From: Streptomyces sparsogenes
GTDB lineage: Bacteria > Actinomycetota > Actinomycetes > Streptomycetales > Streptomycetaceae
DNA length: 57,264 bases
Assembly: GCF_001704635.1 (NCBI RefSeq)
Contig: NZ_MAXF01000043.1
Location: 1-57,264 of the forward strand
Reading direction: 5' to 3'
In this document: in pieces, positions 33,521 through 41,827 of the stretch
Numbering within the stretch: position 1 is the stretch's first letter
Layout: every line of letters starts with the position of its first letter
Notes under the pieces: model-generated
Told to the model about the DNA's origin: nothing
The model's input: the letters and a program-made list of their open reading frames with translations, nothing else
Databases searched by the model: none
Made by a program: the position numbers and the translations under genes

Positions 33521-34794
33521 TGGTCGGACGAACGGCTCGAAAGGTTCTCACGGGCGCCCGGGTGGTGCTGCCGACCGGCGTGGTCGACAACGGGCGGGTG
33601 ACCGTCGAGGGACGGCACATCGTCGAGGCGGCCGGCGTCGCGGCGGGGACGAACGGCGGGGCGGGGACAAACGGCGCGCCTTCGGCGGACGGCACCACAA
33701 CAGACCACAGCGCGGCAGACCACAGCACGGCAGACAGCGGCGCGCCCGACCGTGGCGCCGTGCTCGACCTGACCGGCCACTGGATCGTCCCCGGCTTCGT
33801 CGACATGCACGTCCACGGCGGTGGCGGCGCCTCCTTCTCCGCCGGCACCCACGAGGAAGCCCTCACCGTGGTCCGTACGCACCTCCGCCACGGCACCACC
33901 ACCATGCTCGCCTCCACCGTCACCGGCGACCTCGACGACCTCGCGCGGCAGGCCGCCGCCCTCGCCGAGCTGGTCGAGCAGGGCGAGCTGGCCGGTGTCC
34001 ACTTCGAGGGCCCCTTCATCTCCCCCCACCGCTGCGGCGCCCACCAGCCGTCGCTGCTGCGCCACCCGGACCCCGCGGACGTGCGCAAGCTCATCGACGC
34101 CGCGCGCGGCGCCGCGAAGATGCTGACGCTGGCGCCCGAACTGCCGGGCGGCCTGGACTCCGTACGGCTGCTCGCCGACAGCGGGGTCATCGCGGCGGTC
34201 GGCCACACCGACGCCGCGTACGAGGCCGCGCTGGAGGCCGTGGAGGCGGGCGCGACCGTGGCGACGCACCTCTTCAACGCGATGCCGCCGCTGCTGCACC
34301 GCGAGCCGGGGCCGGTCGCCGCCCTGCTGGAGGACGAGCGGGTCACCATTGAACTGATCAACGACGGCACGCATCTGCACCCCGCCGCGCTGGGGCTGGC
34401 CTTCCGCCGCGCGGGCGCCGACCGGGTCGCCTTCATCACGGACGCGATGGGCGCGGCCGGCATGAGCGACGGCACCTACCCGCTGGGCCCGATGGAGGTC
34501 GAGGTCACCGACGGGGTCGCGCGGATCAGCACCGGCCCGACGGCCGGTTCGATCGCGGGCTCCACGCTGACCCTCGACCGCGCCTTCGCCCGGGCCGTGA
34601 CCGTGGACGGGCTGAGCGTCCCCGAGGCCGTACGGGCGCTGTCCACCACCCCCGCGAGGGTCCTCGGCCTGGACGACCGGGTGGGCTCGCTGGAAGCGGG
34701 CAAGGACGCCGACCTCGTCGTGCTCGGGGAGGACTTCGGCGTGGTGGGCGTGATGCGCCGGGGTACCTGGGTGATCGATCCCGAAGTGGGCTGA
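33520..34794 (+). CDS. nagA: N-acetylglucosamine-6-phosphate deacetylase
   Basis: 424 aa amidohydrolase: GlcNAc-6-P to GlcN-6-P plus acetate. Metal and substrate motifs: GFVDMHVHGGGG, HFEGPFISPHRCGAHQPS, AVGHTDAAYEAAL, THLFNAMPPLLHREPG, and the catalytic Asp in FITDAMGAAGMSDG. ATG 33520 has GGAGGT nine bases upstream. A ~40-aa hydrophilic insert (aa 39-80: AAGTNGGAGTNGAPSADGTT, with DHSAADHSTADS) between the N-terminal strands is not part of the usual family. Receives GlcNAc-6-P from NagK and from MurQ. Confidence 0.94.
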   Translation: MVGRTARKVLTGARVVLPTGVVDNGRVTVEGRHIVEAAGVAAGTNGGAGTNGAPSADGTTTDHSAADHSTADSGAPDRGAVLDLTGHWIVPGFVDMHVHGGGGASFSAGTHEEALTVVRTHLRHGTTTMLASTVTGDLDDLARQAAALAELVEQGELAGVHFEGPFISPHRCGAHQPSLLRHPDPADVRKLIDAARGAAKMLTLAPELPGGLDSVRLLADSGVIAAVGHTDAAYEAALEAVEAGATVATHLFNAMPPLLHREPGPVAALLEDERVTIELINDGTHLHPAALGLAFRRAGADRVAFITDAMGAAGMSDGTYPLGPMEVEVTDGVARISTGPTAGSIAGSTLTLDRAFARAVTVDGLSVPEAVRALSTTPARVLGLDDRVGSLEAGKDADLVVLGEDFGVVGVMRRGTWVIDPEVG

Positions 34795-34914
34795 TTCGAC
34801 ACCGCGCTGCGGCGGGCCGGCCTCGGTGGGGGGCTGGGCCCGCCGCCGCCGTTTTGGCATGATCCTTCACAGCCGTGCACACGCAGGACACACGCAGAAC
34901 TCGTCCCGGGCACT

Positions 34915-35001
34915 GGGGCCTGGGTTGCGGGGGCTGGGTTGCTGGTGCCTGGGATGCGGGGGGCTGGGATGCGGGGGCCTGGGTTGCTGGGGCCTGGGGA
35001 C
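34915..35001. repeat. 15-bp tandem repeat in the PfkB-kinase leader
   Basis: About six imperfect units of GGGGCCTGGGTTGCT run up to 20 bp before the GTG of the kinase gene. They stay open in the kinase frame, which makes a false N-terminal extension (GLGCGGWVAGAWDAGGWDAG) possible. Confidence 0.7.
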
Positions 35002-35021
35002 GGAAAGAAGGGGACGCCGGG

Positions 35022-35951
35022 GTGATCCTGACGGTCACGCTCAACACCGCTCTGGACATCACCTATCAGGTGCCGTGCCTGCGCGCCCACACCTCCCACC
35101 GCGTCACCGAGGTCACCGAACGGCCCGGCGGCAAGGGCCTGAACGTCGCCCGGGTGCTGGCCGCCCTCGGCCATCCCACGGTCGTCACCGGCTTCGCCGG
35201 CGGCGTGACCGGGGCGGTCCTGCGGGAGCGGCTCGCCGAACTCGGCGGCGGGGTGACGGACGCCCTCGTGCCCATCGCCGGGGCCACGCGGCGCACCGTC
35301 GGCGTCGTCGACTCCACCTCCGGCGACACCACCCAGCTCAACGAGCCCGGCCCGCTCGTCACCACACCCGAGTGGTCCGCCTTCCTGGGCGCCTACACCG
35401 AGCTGCTGCGCGAGGCGTCGGCGGTCGCGCTGTGCGGCAGCCTGCCGCCCGGCGTGCCCGTGGGGACGTACGCGCAGCTCATCCGGGAGGCGCACGCGGC
35501 GGGCGTGCCCACGCTGCTGGACACCAGCGGCGAACCGCTGCGCCGCGGCATCGCCGCCCGCCCCGACATCGTCAAGCCGAACGCCGACGAGCTGGCCGGG
35601 CTGACCGGCTCCACCGAGCCGCTGCGCGCCGCACGGGACGCCAGGCGGCGCGGGGCGCGCGCGGTCGCCGCCTCGCTCGGCGCGGAGGGCATGCTCGCGG
35701 TCACCGCCGAGGGCACCTGGCGGGCCGCCCCGCCGCGCCGCCTGGCGGGCAATCCGACGGGGGCGGGGGACGCCGCGGTGGCCGGGCTGCTGTCCGGGCT
35801 GGTGGAGGGGGTTCCGTGGCCGGACCGGCTGGCGCGCGCGGTGGCGCTGTCGGCGGCGGCCGTACGGGCGCCGGTGGCGGGCGAGTTCGACCGCGGCACG
35901 TATGACGAGCTGCAGGGGCGGATCGAGATCACCGAGGACCCGGCGGCCTGA
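35022..35951 (+). CDS. PfkB-family hexose-phosphate kinase (1-phosphofructokinase/LacC-like)
   Basis: 309 aa. TVTLNTALDITYQVPCLRAH at the N-terminus, ERPGGKGLNVARVLAALGHP (PfkB signature 1), VKPNADELAGLTG, and signature 2 NPTGAGDAAVAGLLSGLVEG with the catalytic Asp of GAGD. Might phosphorylate fructose-1-P, tagatose-6-P or a related sugar phosphate. GTG 35022 follows AAGGGG; upstream in-frame sequence is tandem repeat. Downstream of nagA on the same strand (227 bp gap), perhaps part of amino-sugar use. Confidence 0.87.
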   Translation: MILTVTLNTALDITYQVPCLRAHTSHRVTEVTERPGGKGLNVARVLAALGHPTVVTGFAGGVTGAVLRERLAELGGGVTDALVPIAGATRRTVGVVDSTSGDTTQLNEPGPLVTTPEWSAFLGAYTELLREASAVALCGSLPPGVPVGTYAQLIREAHAAGVPTLLDTSGEPLRRGIAARPDIVKPNADELAGLTGSTEPLRAARDARRRGARAVAASLGAEGMLAVTAEGTWRAAPPRRLAGNPTGAGDAAVAGLLSGLVEGVPWPDRLARAVALSAAAVRAPVAGEFDRGTYDELQGRIEITEDPAA

Positions 35952-36024
35952 GGCCGCCCCGCTCTCAACAGCCCTGACAGCCGACAGCCCTGACAGCCCT
36001 CCCTCAGCCCGCCCTGCCGCTCAG

Positions 36025-36999
36025 TCAGCCGTTCTTGAGCCACATCTGGTCGAGGTTGACGTCACACTTGTTGCCCGCCTCGCAGGACACCTTGACCGTG
36101 TTGGTGCCCGGGTTGAGGTTGACGAGGGTCCAGGTGTACGTCCAGCCGTGCTCCCAGTCGCCCTTCTTCGCGTTCGCGTAGTTCTTCATGCGCAGCGGCT
36201 CGTTGGCCGGCTTGCCGTTCACGCTGAGGGAGAGGCCCTGGTCCTCGCCGGGCACGCCGTACTGCACGTACAGCTTGTACGAGCCGCCCTTGTCGACGTC
36301 CACGCTCCAGGTCGCGGAGGCGCCGGGGGCGTTGAGGCCCGCGACGTAGTTACCGCCGGCGGCCTTGGCGCCGGGGATGTCCGACGCGGGGGTGGCGCCG
36401 CCCTCCAGGCGCATGCCCGACGCGTCCTCGGTGGGCAGCGGGGAGGGCTTCTTGGACGGCTCGGGGGTCTTGCTGGGCTCGACGCTCGAGGCGGCGGTGG
36501 ACGAGGCCGTCGGCTGGGCCTTGTCGTCCTTCTTGTCGTCGTCGTTGTTGGTGATCATCGCGACACCGATGCCGACCACGACCACGGCGACGACGGCGAG
36601 CGCGCCGATGAGCAGCCCCTTGCTGTTGGGGCCGCGGCCGCCCGTGCCGCGCGAGGGCGCGGCCCGGCGCGGGGCGCCGCCGGGGAGGGTCTCGGGGGCG
36701 GCGTAGTGGGGGTTCTGCTGCCCCTGGCCGCCGTACGCCGACTGATTCGGGATCTGCTGACCCTGCTGGTACTGCTGCTGGTTCTGCTGCCCGTAGGTAC
36801 GCTCGCCGACCGCGCGGACGTGGTTGTACGAGGTGCGGGGAACCCCTGGCTGGTGCGGGCCCGGGTAGCCGTAGCCGCCGGTCCGGGGGGCGGAGCCCGA
36901 CTGGCCCGACTGGCCGCCCTGCCCGCCCTCCGAGCGGTACAGATAGGCGAACGGGTCGTCGTTCTCCGGCGTGTCCGAGCCGTTGTTGCCGGCCGTCAT
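36025..36999 (-). CDS. Single-pass membrane protein with C-terminal carbohydrate-binding (CBM35-like) domain
   Basis: 324 aa. Gln/Gly-rich cytoplasmic N-terminus (YGQQNQQQYQQGQQIPNQSA), one hydrophobic helix (GLLIGALAVVAVVVVGIGVA) near aa 135, an Asp/Lys then Ser/Thr/Pro spacer, and a C-terminal ~125-aa beta domain (AGGNYVAGLNAPGASATWSV, GGSYKLYVQYG, LNPGTNTVKVSC, CDVNLDQMWLKNG) typical of CBM6/35 modules. Two Cys could form a disulfide. Probably exposed outside and binding cell-wall or environmental glycan. ATG 36999 has GGGGAG upstream. Downstream of cdgB on the same strand. Confidence 0.82.
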   Translation of the reverse strand: MTAGNNGSDTPENDDPFAYLYRSEGGQGGQSGQSGSAPRTGGYGYPGPHQPGVPRTSYNHVRAVGERTYGQQNQQQYQQGQQIPNQSAYGGQGQQNPHYAAPETLPGGAPRRAAPSRGTGGRGPNSKGLLIGALAVVAVVVVGIGVAMITNNDDDKKDDKAQPTASSTAASSVEPSKTPEPSKKPSPLPTEDASGMRLEGGATPASDIPGAKAAGGNYVAGLNAPGASATWSVDVDKGGSYKLYVQYGVPGEDQGLSLSVNGKPANEPLRMKNYANAKKGDWEHGWTYTWTLVNLNPGTNTVKVSCEAGNKCDVNLDQMWLKNG

Positions 37000-37197
37000 C
37001 CCTCTCGTCACTCCCCTGTGCATATGGCCAACGGCGCTCAGGTACTTACGCGCCACGACAGCTCATATCAGGGCCCGGGAGGCCGCAACAGGGCATGCAC
37101 TGTCCGGATGGCCAATATTCATGATCGATTCACTGTCGGCGGCGATGCCGCATCGGGGCAGCCTACCGCGACGGGGGCGGGCCGGGTTCGACCGCAC

Positions 37198-38961
37198 TCA
37201 TCCGGCGCGGCGGCGCTCCTTCGCGCGGGACCGCTTCTCGACGTACATCCGCTGGTCGGCCGAGTGCAGCACTTCCTCGGCCGTCATCCCGCAACTGGCC
37301 CAGCCGATGCCGAAACTGGCCCCGACCCGGACGGCCCGGCCGTCGACCCGGATCGGCGGAGTGATCGCGTTGCGCAGCCGGACGGCCAGGTCCTGGGCGT
37401 CGGCCCGGCCGAGGCCGTCCGCGAGGACCACGAACTCGTCCCCGCCGAGGCGGGCCACGGTGTCACCCTCCCGCACCCCGCCGGCCAGCCGGCGGGCGAC
37501 CTCGATGAGGACGGCGTCGCCCGCGTGGTGGCCGAACCGGTCGTTGATCGACTTGAAGCCGTCCAGGTCGCAGAAGAGGACGGCCAGCCCCTTGTGGCCG
37601 TCGTCGACGTCGTCGTCCTCCCGTGGCGCGATGGCGTGCACATGGGGCTCGTACGGGATGCCGCCGACGGCCGGCCCGCCCGGCCGCTCGAACACCCCCG
37701 GTCCCCCCGACCCGCCCGGCCCATCGAACACCCCTGACCCGCCCGGCCGGTCGAACACTCCCGCCGCACCCGGCCCGTCGAACACCCCTGCCCCGCCCGG
37801 CCCGTCGAACGCGTCGTAGCCGCGCGACAGACCCCCCGCCTCGGCGTCGCCGGCCCCGGACTCCCCGGGGCGCGGCGGGTGGGCGCACAGCCTGCTACCG
37901 AGGCGGGCGCGCAGCTCGGCGCTGTTGGGCAGGCCGGTCAGCGAGTCGTGGCTGGCGCGGTGGGCGAGCTGTAGCTCGTGGCGCTTGCGCTCCTCGATGT
38001 CCTCGACGTGGGTGAGCTGGAAGCGCGGGCCGTCGGCCGCGTCGGCGACCACGGAGTTGCGCAGGTTCACCCACACATAGCTGCCGTCCCGGCGTTGCAG
38101 CCGCAGCTCGGCGCGGCCGCCCTCGGCGGAGGTGCGCATCAGGGTGCCCATGTCCTCGGGGTGGACGAGGTCGGAGAAGGAGCAGCGGCGCAGGGCGGAG
38201 GCGGTGCGGCCCAGCAACCGGCACAGCGCGTCGTTGGCGCGCAGCAACCGGCCGTGATGGTCGCCGCCCATCTCGGCGATGGCCATGCCGCTCGGCGCGT
38301 ACTCGAAGGCCTGCCGGAAGCTCTCCTCGCTGGCGCGCAGGGCCTGCTGCTCGCGCTCCAGGCGCAGCAGCGCGCGCTGCATGTTGGCGCGCAGCCGGGC
38401 GTTGCCGATCGCGGTGGCGGCGTGGAAGGCGTACATCTGGAGCGCCTCGCGCCCCCACGCCCCGGGGCGGCGCCCGTTGCGCGGCCGGTCGACGGATATG
38501 ACGCCGATCAGCTCCCCGCCCGCGCCGCCCGCCGTGTACATCGGGGCGAGCAGGCGGTCCATGGGGTGCCACTCGTCGGGGAAGCGGGGCGCGGGCCCGG
38601 GGGTGTGCCACTCCGGGACGTCGTCCTCGTCGAGCACCCAGCCCTCGGTGTACGGGATGAAGCGCAGATCGCCCCAGCGGTCGCCCATGGACAGCCGGCG
38701 CTCCCACGAGGCGCGGGAGCCGACCCGCCCGGCCATCAGGGCCTCGGCCCCGGCGCTGCCGCCGACGGCCGCGACGATCAGGTCGCCGTCCGGGCGGACC
38801 AGGTTGACGGCCGACAGCTCGTAGCCCAGCCCGGCGATCACCCCGTCGGCGACGGTCTGCACGGTGTCGGCGAGACTGCGGGCGGTGTTCAGATCGGCGA
38901 CCACCTCGTGCAACAGCCGCAGGGTCGCAAGGCGGATGTAGGGCTCCGACTCGGTCTCCAT
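37198..38961 (-). CDS. cdgB: GAF-PAS-GGDEF diguanylate cyclase (CdgB-like)
   Basis: 587 aa. GAF-like domain (aa ~10-180), PAS/PAC (about 215-335: ESFRQAFEYAPSGMAIAEMG, QRRDGSYVWVNLRNSVVADA), then GGDEF (aa ~345-585). The active site is RLGGDEFVVLADG and the inhibitory I-site REGD sits five residues before it, so it should be active and product-inhibited. No EAL domain. Architecture and neighbourhood match S. coelicolor CdgB, a c-di-GMP synthase of the BldD regulon (from memory). Unusual: a five-fold ~9-aa repeat (VFDGPGG type, aa 385-431) interrupts the GGDEF domain between its first helix and the FCDLDGFKSIND strand. Confidence 0.9.
   Translation of the reverse strand: METESEPYIRLATLRLLHEVVADLNTARSLADTVQTVADGVIAGLGYELSAVNLVRPDGDLIVAAVGGSAGAEALMAGRVGSRASWERRLSMGDRWGDLRFIPYTEGWVLDEDDVPEWHTPGPAPRFPDEWHPMDRLLAPMYTAGGAGGELIGVISVDRPRNGRRPGAWGREALQMYAFHAATAIGNARLRANMQRALLRLEREQQALRASEESFRQAFEYAPSGMAIAEMGGDHHGRLLRANDALCRLLGRTASALRRCSFSDLVHPEDMGTLMRTSAEGGRAELRLQRRDGSYVWVNLRNSVVADAADGPRFQLTHVEDIEERKRHELQLAHRASHDSLTGLPNSAELRARLGSRLCAHPPRPGESGAGDAEAGGLSRGYDAFDGPGGAGVFDGPGAAGVFDRPGGSGVFDGPGGSGGPGVFERPGGPAVGGIPYEPHVHAIAPREDDDVDDGHKGLAVLFCDLDGFKSINDRFGHHAGDAVLIEVARRLAGGVREGDTVARLGGDEFVVLADGLGRADAQDLAVRLRNAITPPIRVDGRAVRVGASFGIGWASCGMTAEEVLHSADQRMYVEKRSRAKERRRAG
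37668..37809 (-). repeat. 27-bp in-frame tandem repeat inside cdgB
   Basis: Five units encode FDGPGGAGV, FDGPGAAGV, FDRPGGSGV, FDGPGGSGGPGV and FERPGGPAV. The period is 27 bp with one 9-bp expansion, so the frame is kept. It falls in a surface loop region of the GGDEF domain. Confidence 0.85.
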
Positions 38962-39296
38962 CGCTCGCTACTCCCCCGAGACCTCGACAGCAACTCCTGG
39001 CTTCTTGTCGTCCGATTGCCACGGCCACTGAATCACAGCGAGCTGCCCACTCGGTACACAGGGTCAACAATTACTGCCTGCTGTGACTCACTTCACAGAC
39101 AGTGTTCAAGCCTTGGAGACAAACATGGGAGCGCTCCTTGATTTTGTGAATGCAAATCGGCGGACAGTGTTCGACCATCCATCCGAAGGCCGCCCCTGCC
39201 GCCCCGGGCGTACGACGGCTACGGCCCGGGACCTAGGTCCGTCCTGGTCCCGGGGCCCGATGCGGGCCCCTGGGGGTCCGGGTTAGCGTTCAGTAC
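38962..39296. promoter_or_regulatory. cdgB / flavin reductase intergenic region
   Basis: 335 bp. It is A/T-richer than its neighbours around 39060-39170 and holds a perfect TGTGA-N6-TCACA palindrome (39082-39097), a direct repeat GACAGTGTTC (39097 and 39162 region), and a 10-bp palindrome GGAGCGCTCC (near 39129). A 53-codon frame from ATG 39125 with GGAG upstream exists (MGALLDFVNANRRTVF), but its low third-position GC argues against a gene. The flavin reductase GTG lies seven bases after TAGCGT. Confidence 0.5.
39082..39097. promoter_or_regulatory. CRP/FNR-consensus palindrome upstream of cdgB
   Basis: TGTGACTCACTTCACA is a perfect TGTGA-N6-TCACA site, 121 bp before the cdgB start. Candidate for the Streptomyces Crp protein; part of a BldD-type site is an alternative, though GTNAC half-sites are not both present. 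Confidence 0.5.
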
Positions 39297-39854
39297 GTGC
39301 CTCACTCATCGCCTTCCACCACCGCGCAGCCCGCCATCCCCCATGCTGGTGGGGTGAGTGAGGACGAGTTCCGCGCCGCCTTGTCCCGCCTGTCGGCGGG
39401 CGTGGTGCTGGTGACCGCCCACGACCCCGAGGAGGGGGCGCGCGGCGAGGACGTCGGCATGACGGCCACGGCGTTCATGTCGGTGTCACTCGACCCGCCG
39501 CTCGTCATGGTGAGCGTTCGCAACGGCTCGCGGATGGACGACCTCCTGGCCCGACAGCCGCTCTGGGCGGTGTCGGTCCTGTCGGAGAGCCAGCGCCACA
39601 TAGCGGGGCGCTTCGCCATGAAGGGGCGCATCAGCGACCGGCTGCTGTTCGAGGACATCCCCTATACCCGTGGCGAGGCCACGGGCGCGCCCCTCGTCGG
39701 CGGGGCGCTGGCCATCGTGGAGTGCCGCACCGAGCAGCGGGTGACGGCGGGTGACCACACCCTCGTGGTGGGCCGGGTCCTCAGGGCGGGCACCCCCAGC
39801 GCGGACGGCGGCCCGCTGATGTACTTCCGGGGCCGCTACCACACCCTGGGGTAA
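39297..39854 (+). CDS. Flavin reductase-like domain protein
   Basis: 185 aa FMN-binding split-barrel protein of the flavin reductase (DIM6/NTAB) class. ALSRLSAGVVLVTAHDP, GMTATAFMSVSLDPPLVMVS, VLSESQRHIAGRFAMKG and the C-terminal PLMYFRGRYHTLG are characteristic. Probably supplies reduced flavin to a monooxygenase or acts on its own substrate. GTG 39297 is likely leaderless; GTG 39354 (VSEDEFRAAL) is an alternative start. Confidence 0.88.
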   Translation: MPHSSPSTTAQPAIPHAGGVSEDEFRAALSRLSAGVVLVTAHDPEEGARGEDVGMTATAFMSVSLDPPLVMVSVRNGSRMDDLLARQPLWAVSVLSESQRHIAGRFAMKGRISDRLLFEDIPYTRGEATGAPLVGGALAIVECRTEQRVTAGDHTLVVGRVLRAGTPSADGGPLMYFRGRYHTLG

Positions 39855-39935
39855 CGTCCTGCGCGCGACCACCCCCCGCGCCCCTCCGCAGTCCGTCCCC
39901 CGGCGAACCGAGAGACCCGAGAGACCCGAATCACC

Positions 39936-40292
39936 ATGGAAATCTGGATCAACCCCGCCTGCTCCAAGTGCCGCTCCGCACTCACCCTCCTGGACGCCGA
40001 GGGCGCCCAGTACACGGTCCGCCGCTACCTGGAGACCCCGCCGACCGCCCAGGAGATCGAGGAGGTGCTGGACCGTCTCGGCCTGGAGCCCTGGGACATC
40101 ACCCGCACCGGGGAGTCCGCCGCGGCCGACCTGGGCCTGGCGGACTGGCCGCGCGAGGAGCCGGCCCGCGCCCGGTGGATCGAGGCGCTCGCCGCGCACC
40201 CGATCCTGATCCAGCGGCCCATCATCACGGCGGACGACGGCACGGCGGTCGTGGGCCGCACCCCGGACGCGGTCCGCTCGGTCCTGCCGTAG
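39936..40292 (+). CDS. ArsC/Spx-family thioredoxin-fold protein (arsenate reductase-like)
   Basis: 118 aa. NPACSKCRSALTLLDAEG gives the active CxxC-like motif (CSKC), then YLETPPTAQEIEEVLDRLGL, and HPILIQRPIITADDGTAVVG containing the conserved Arg and cis-Pro. Arsenate reduction is the name-giving activity but many members have other roles. ATG 39936; weak ribosome site within a duplicated CCGAGAGACC. Confidence 0.87.
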   Translation: MEIWINPACSKCRSALTLLDAEGAQYTVRRYLETPPTAQEIEEVLDRLGLEPWDITRTGESAAADLGLADWPREEPARARWIEALAAHPILIQRPIITADDGTAVVGRTPDAVRSVLP

Positions 40293-40368
40293 CCGCCGGC
40301 CGCAACGTCAGAGACCCCCGCCCGGCCCGTCGGGCTCCCGCCGGCCCGTCAGGGCTGCCACCCGGACC

Positions 40369-41556
40369 TCAGGCGGCGCTCCCGTCCGCGAAGGCGGCCT
40401 TGAGAACGGCCATGACGTACGGGCGTTCCGAGGCGGCCCCCGTGGGGTTGAGCGAGTACACGGCGCGGCGCTTCAGATCGCGGGTGGCGAACATGCCCGT
40501 CGTCCAGCCCGGCTGCGACCCGGTCTTGCCCCATACGGTCACCCCGTTGTCGAGCGTGACCCGCATCAGCCCGCCGATGCTGTAGCAGGCGGTCCCGTTG
40601 ACGCAGTTCTTGTTGTCCGGTCCGTTGGCCGCGTCGGGGACGGTGAACGCAAGCCGCTGCTCGGCCGGGGGCAGCAGCCTGCCGCGGAACAGGGCGGTCA
40701 GAAACCTGTCCAGGTCCGCGGCGGTGGAGATCATTCCGCCTTCGGCCCAGGCCCACGGGGACTGCTCGGTCACCTCGTCCCCGCCGAGGCTCGGGCGGGC
40801 GTGAGGTGCGGCGATGGTGGTGTCCGAGGCGGCGGGAAGGCTGGTGTCCCGCAGCCCGAGGGGCCGGATGAGGCGTCGGTCCAGCTCCTCCGTGAAGGTG
40901 TGCCCGGTCACCTTCTCCACCAGCAGGCCCACGACAAAGGTGTTGACGCCGTTGTACTGCTGGACGGCGCCGGGCCGCGGCCCCTTTTCCCCGCCCGCGG
41001 CATTCGCGAACGCCGCGCGGACCACCTGCTCCGGCGAGAGGCTCTTCAGCCACCACCCGGGCCCGTCAGCCGGCCCCGGTATGCCCGCGGGGGCGGGCAG
41101 GCCGCTGGTGTGGTCCAGAAGCTGACGCACGGTGACCTCTTCGTACGCGGCCGGTATCAGCTCGGGCAGATACCGCCGGACGGGCGCGTCGAGGGCGATC
41201 CGGCGCTCGGCGACCAGCTGGAGCACCACCGTGCTGGTGAAGGCCTTGGTGACGCTGCCGATCCGGAAGTGGGCACCACGCGGCACCTCTCCCGCGTAGC
41301 CGGCCCACGGCCGCCCCGAACCGGCGTGCCTCACCTCGACGAGCGCACCGGCCACCACCGGATCGGGCAGGCCGGCCAGCAGCTCCCGCATCGGAGCGGG
41401 ATCGAACGGGGCGAGCCGGGCGGCGGCAGCGGCCCGCGAGGCCCGCGGAGAAGCCGCGGCGGCCGCCGAAACGGGCAGGACCACACCCGCCGTGACCGCG
41501 GCCAGGGCCACGCCGATCACGGCCGAACGGGTGAAGACGGAGGGACGACGACGCAT
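40369..41556 (-). CDS. Secreted serine hydrolase (class C beta-lactamase / DD-peptidase-like)
   Basis: 395 aa. Signal peptide (MRRRPSVFTRSAVIGVALAA onward, cleavage near SAAAAA). Catalytic motif SxxK is in RIGSVTKAFTSTVVLQLV. The expected YxN reads QQYNGVNTFVVG, i.e. Tyr then Asn-Gly, one residue longer than in R61 DD-peptidase. The KTG motif is VWGKTGSQPGW. So it may be a D-Ala-D-Ala carboxypeptidase, esterase or lactamase-like enzyme with an altered second motif. ATG 41556 follows GGGAGG at six bases; the TTG before it is not needed. Convergent with the ArsC-like gene. Confidence 0.88.
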   Translation of the reverse strand: MRRRPSVFTRSAVIGVALAAVTAGVVLPVSAAAAASPRASRAAAAARLAPFDPAPMRELLAGLPDPVVAGALVEVRHAGSGRPWAGYAGEVPRGAHFRIGSVTKAFTSTVVLQLVAERRIALDAPVRRYLPELIPAAYEEVTVRQLLDHTSGLPAPAGIPGPADGPGWWLKSLSPEQVVRAAFANAAGGEKGPRPGAVQQYNGVNTFVVGLLVEKVTGHTFTEELDRRLIRPLGLRDTSLPAASDTTIAAPHARPSLGGDEVTEQSPWAWAEGGMISTAADLDRFLTALFRGRLLPPAEQRLAFTVPDAANGPDNKNCVNGTACYSIGGLMRVTLDNGVTVWGKTGSQPGWTTGMFATRDLKRRAVYSLNPTGAASERPYVMAVLKAAFADGSAA

Positions 41557-41728
41557 CAAGCGCCTCCCGGGAATGACGGCCCCACAGGTGGGGCGGACAG
41601 CTGGAGGGTGGACTGTGAGCCACCCTGTCGCGTCCCCGGCGCCCGGCCATCAGTGATCACCCGAGGGTCCCCCTCATGAGACCCCTAAGGAACCGCTCGC
41701 CGGGCCTCAGGGGCACAGCCGCTGAGAT

Positions 41729-41792
41729 TGCGGTGAATATGAGACAGCGACACGCCATGGTGTCGGCGTGTCGCTGTCCCATATTCACCACA
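41729..41792. repeat. Dispersed 64-bp palindromic element, copy 2
   Basis: Arms of 24 bp (41733-41756 with 41765-41788, one mismatch; core GACAGCGACACGCC) around an 8-nt loop ATGGTGTC, with outer TGCGGTGA / TCACCACA. Same length as copy 1 at 16623, with the loop in the opposite orientation. It lies 36 bp after the arfB stop codon and 170 bp before the serine hydrolase start; a CACCACAAACGCC direct repeat follows it (41786 and 41805 region). Confidence 0.82.
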
Positions 41793-41827
41793 AACGCCCC
41801 TACGCACCACAAACGCCGCGCTGACCG

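Noticed and set aside
34875..35021. 49-residue N-terminal extension of the PfkB kinase
   Set aside because: Encoded by the 15-bp repeat, with Trp/Gly-rich nonsense; GTG 35022 has a ribosome site and the family N-terminus.
39125..39286. 53-codon ORF with a GGAG site upstream of the flavin reductase
   Set aside because: Third codon positions are only about half G/C, far below neighbouring genes, and no family is recognised; kept only as a remark in the intergenic entry.
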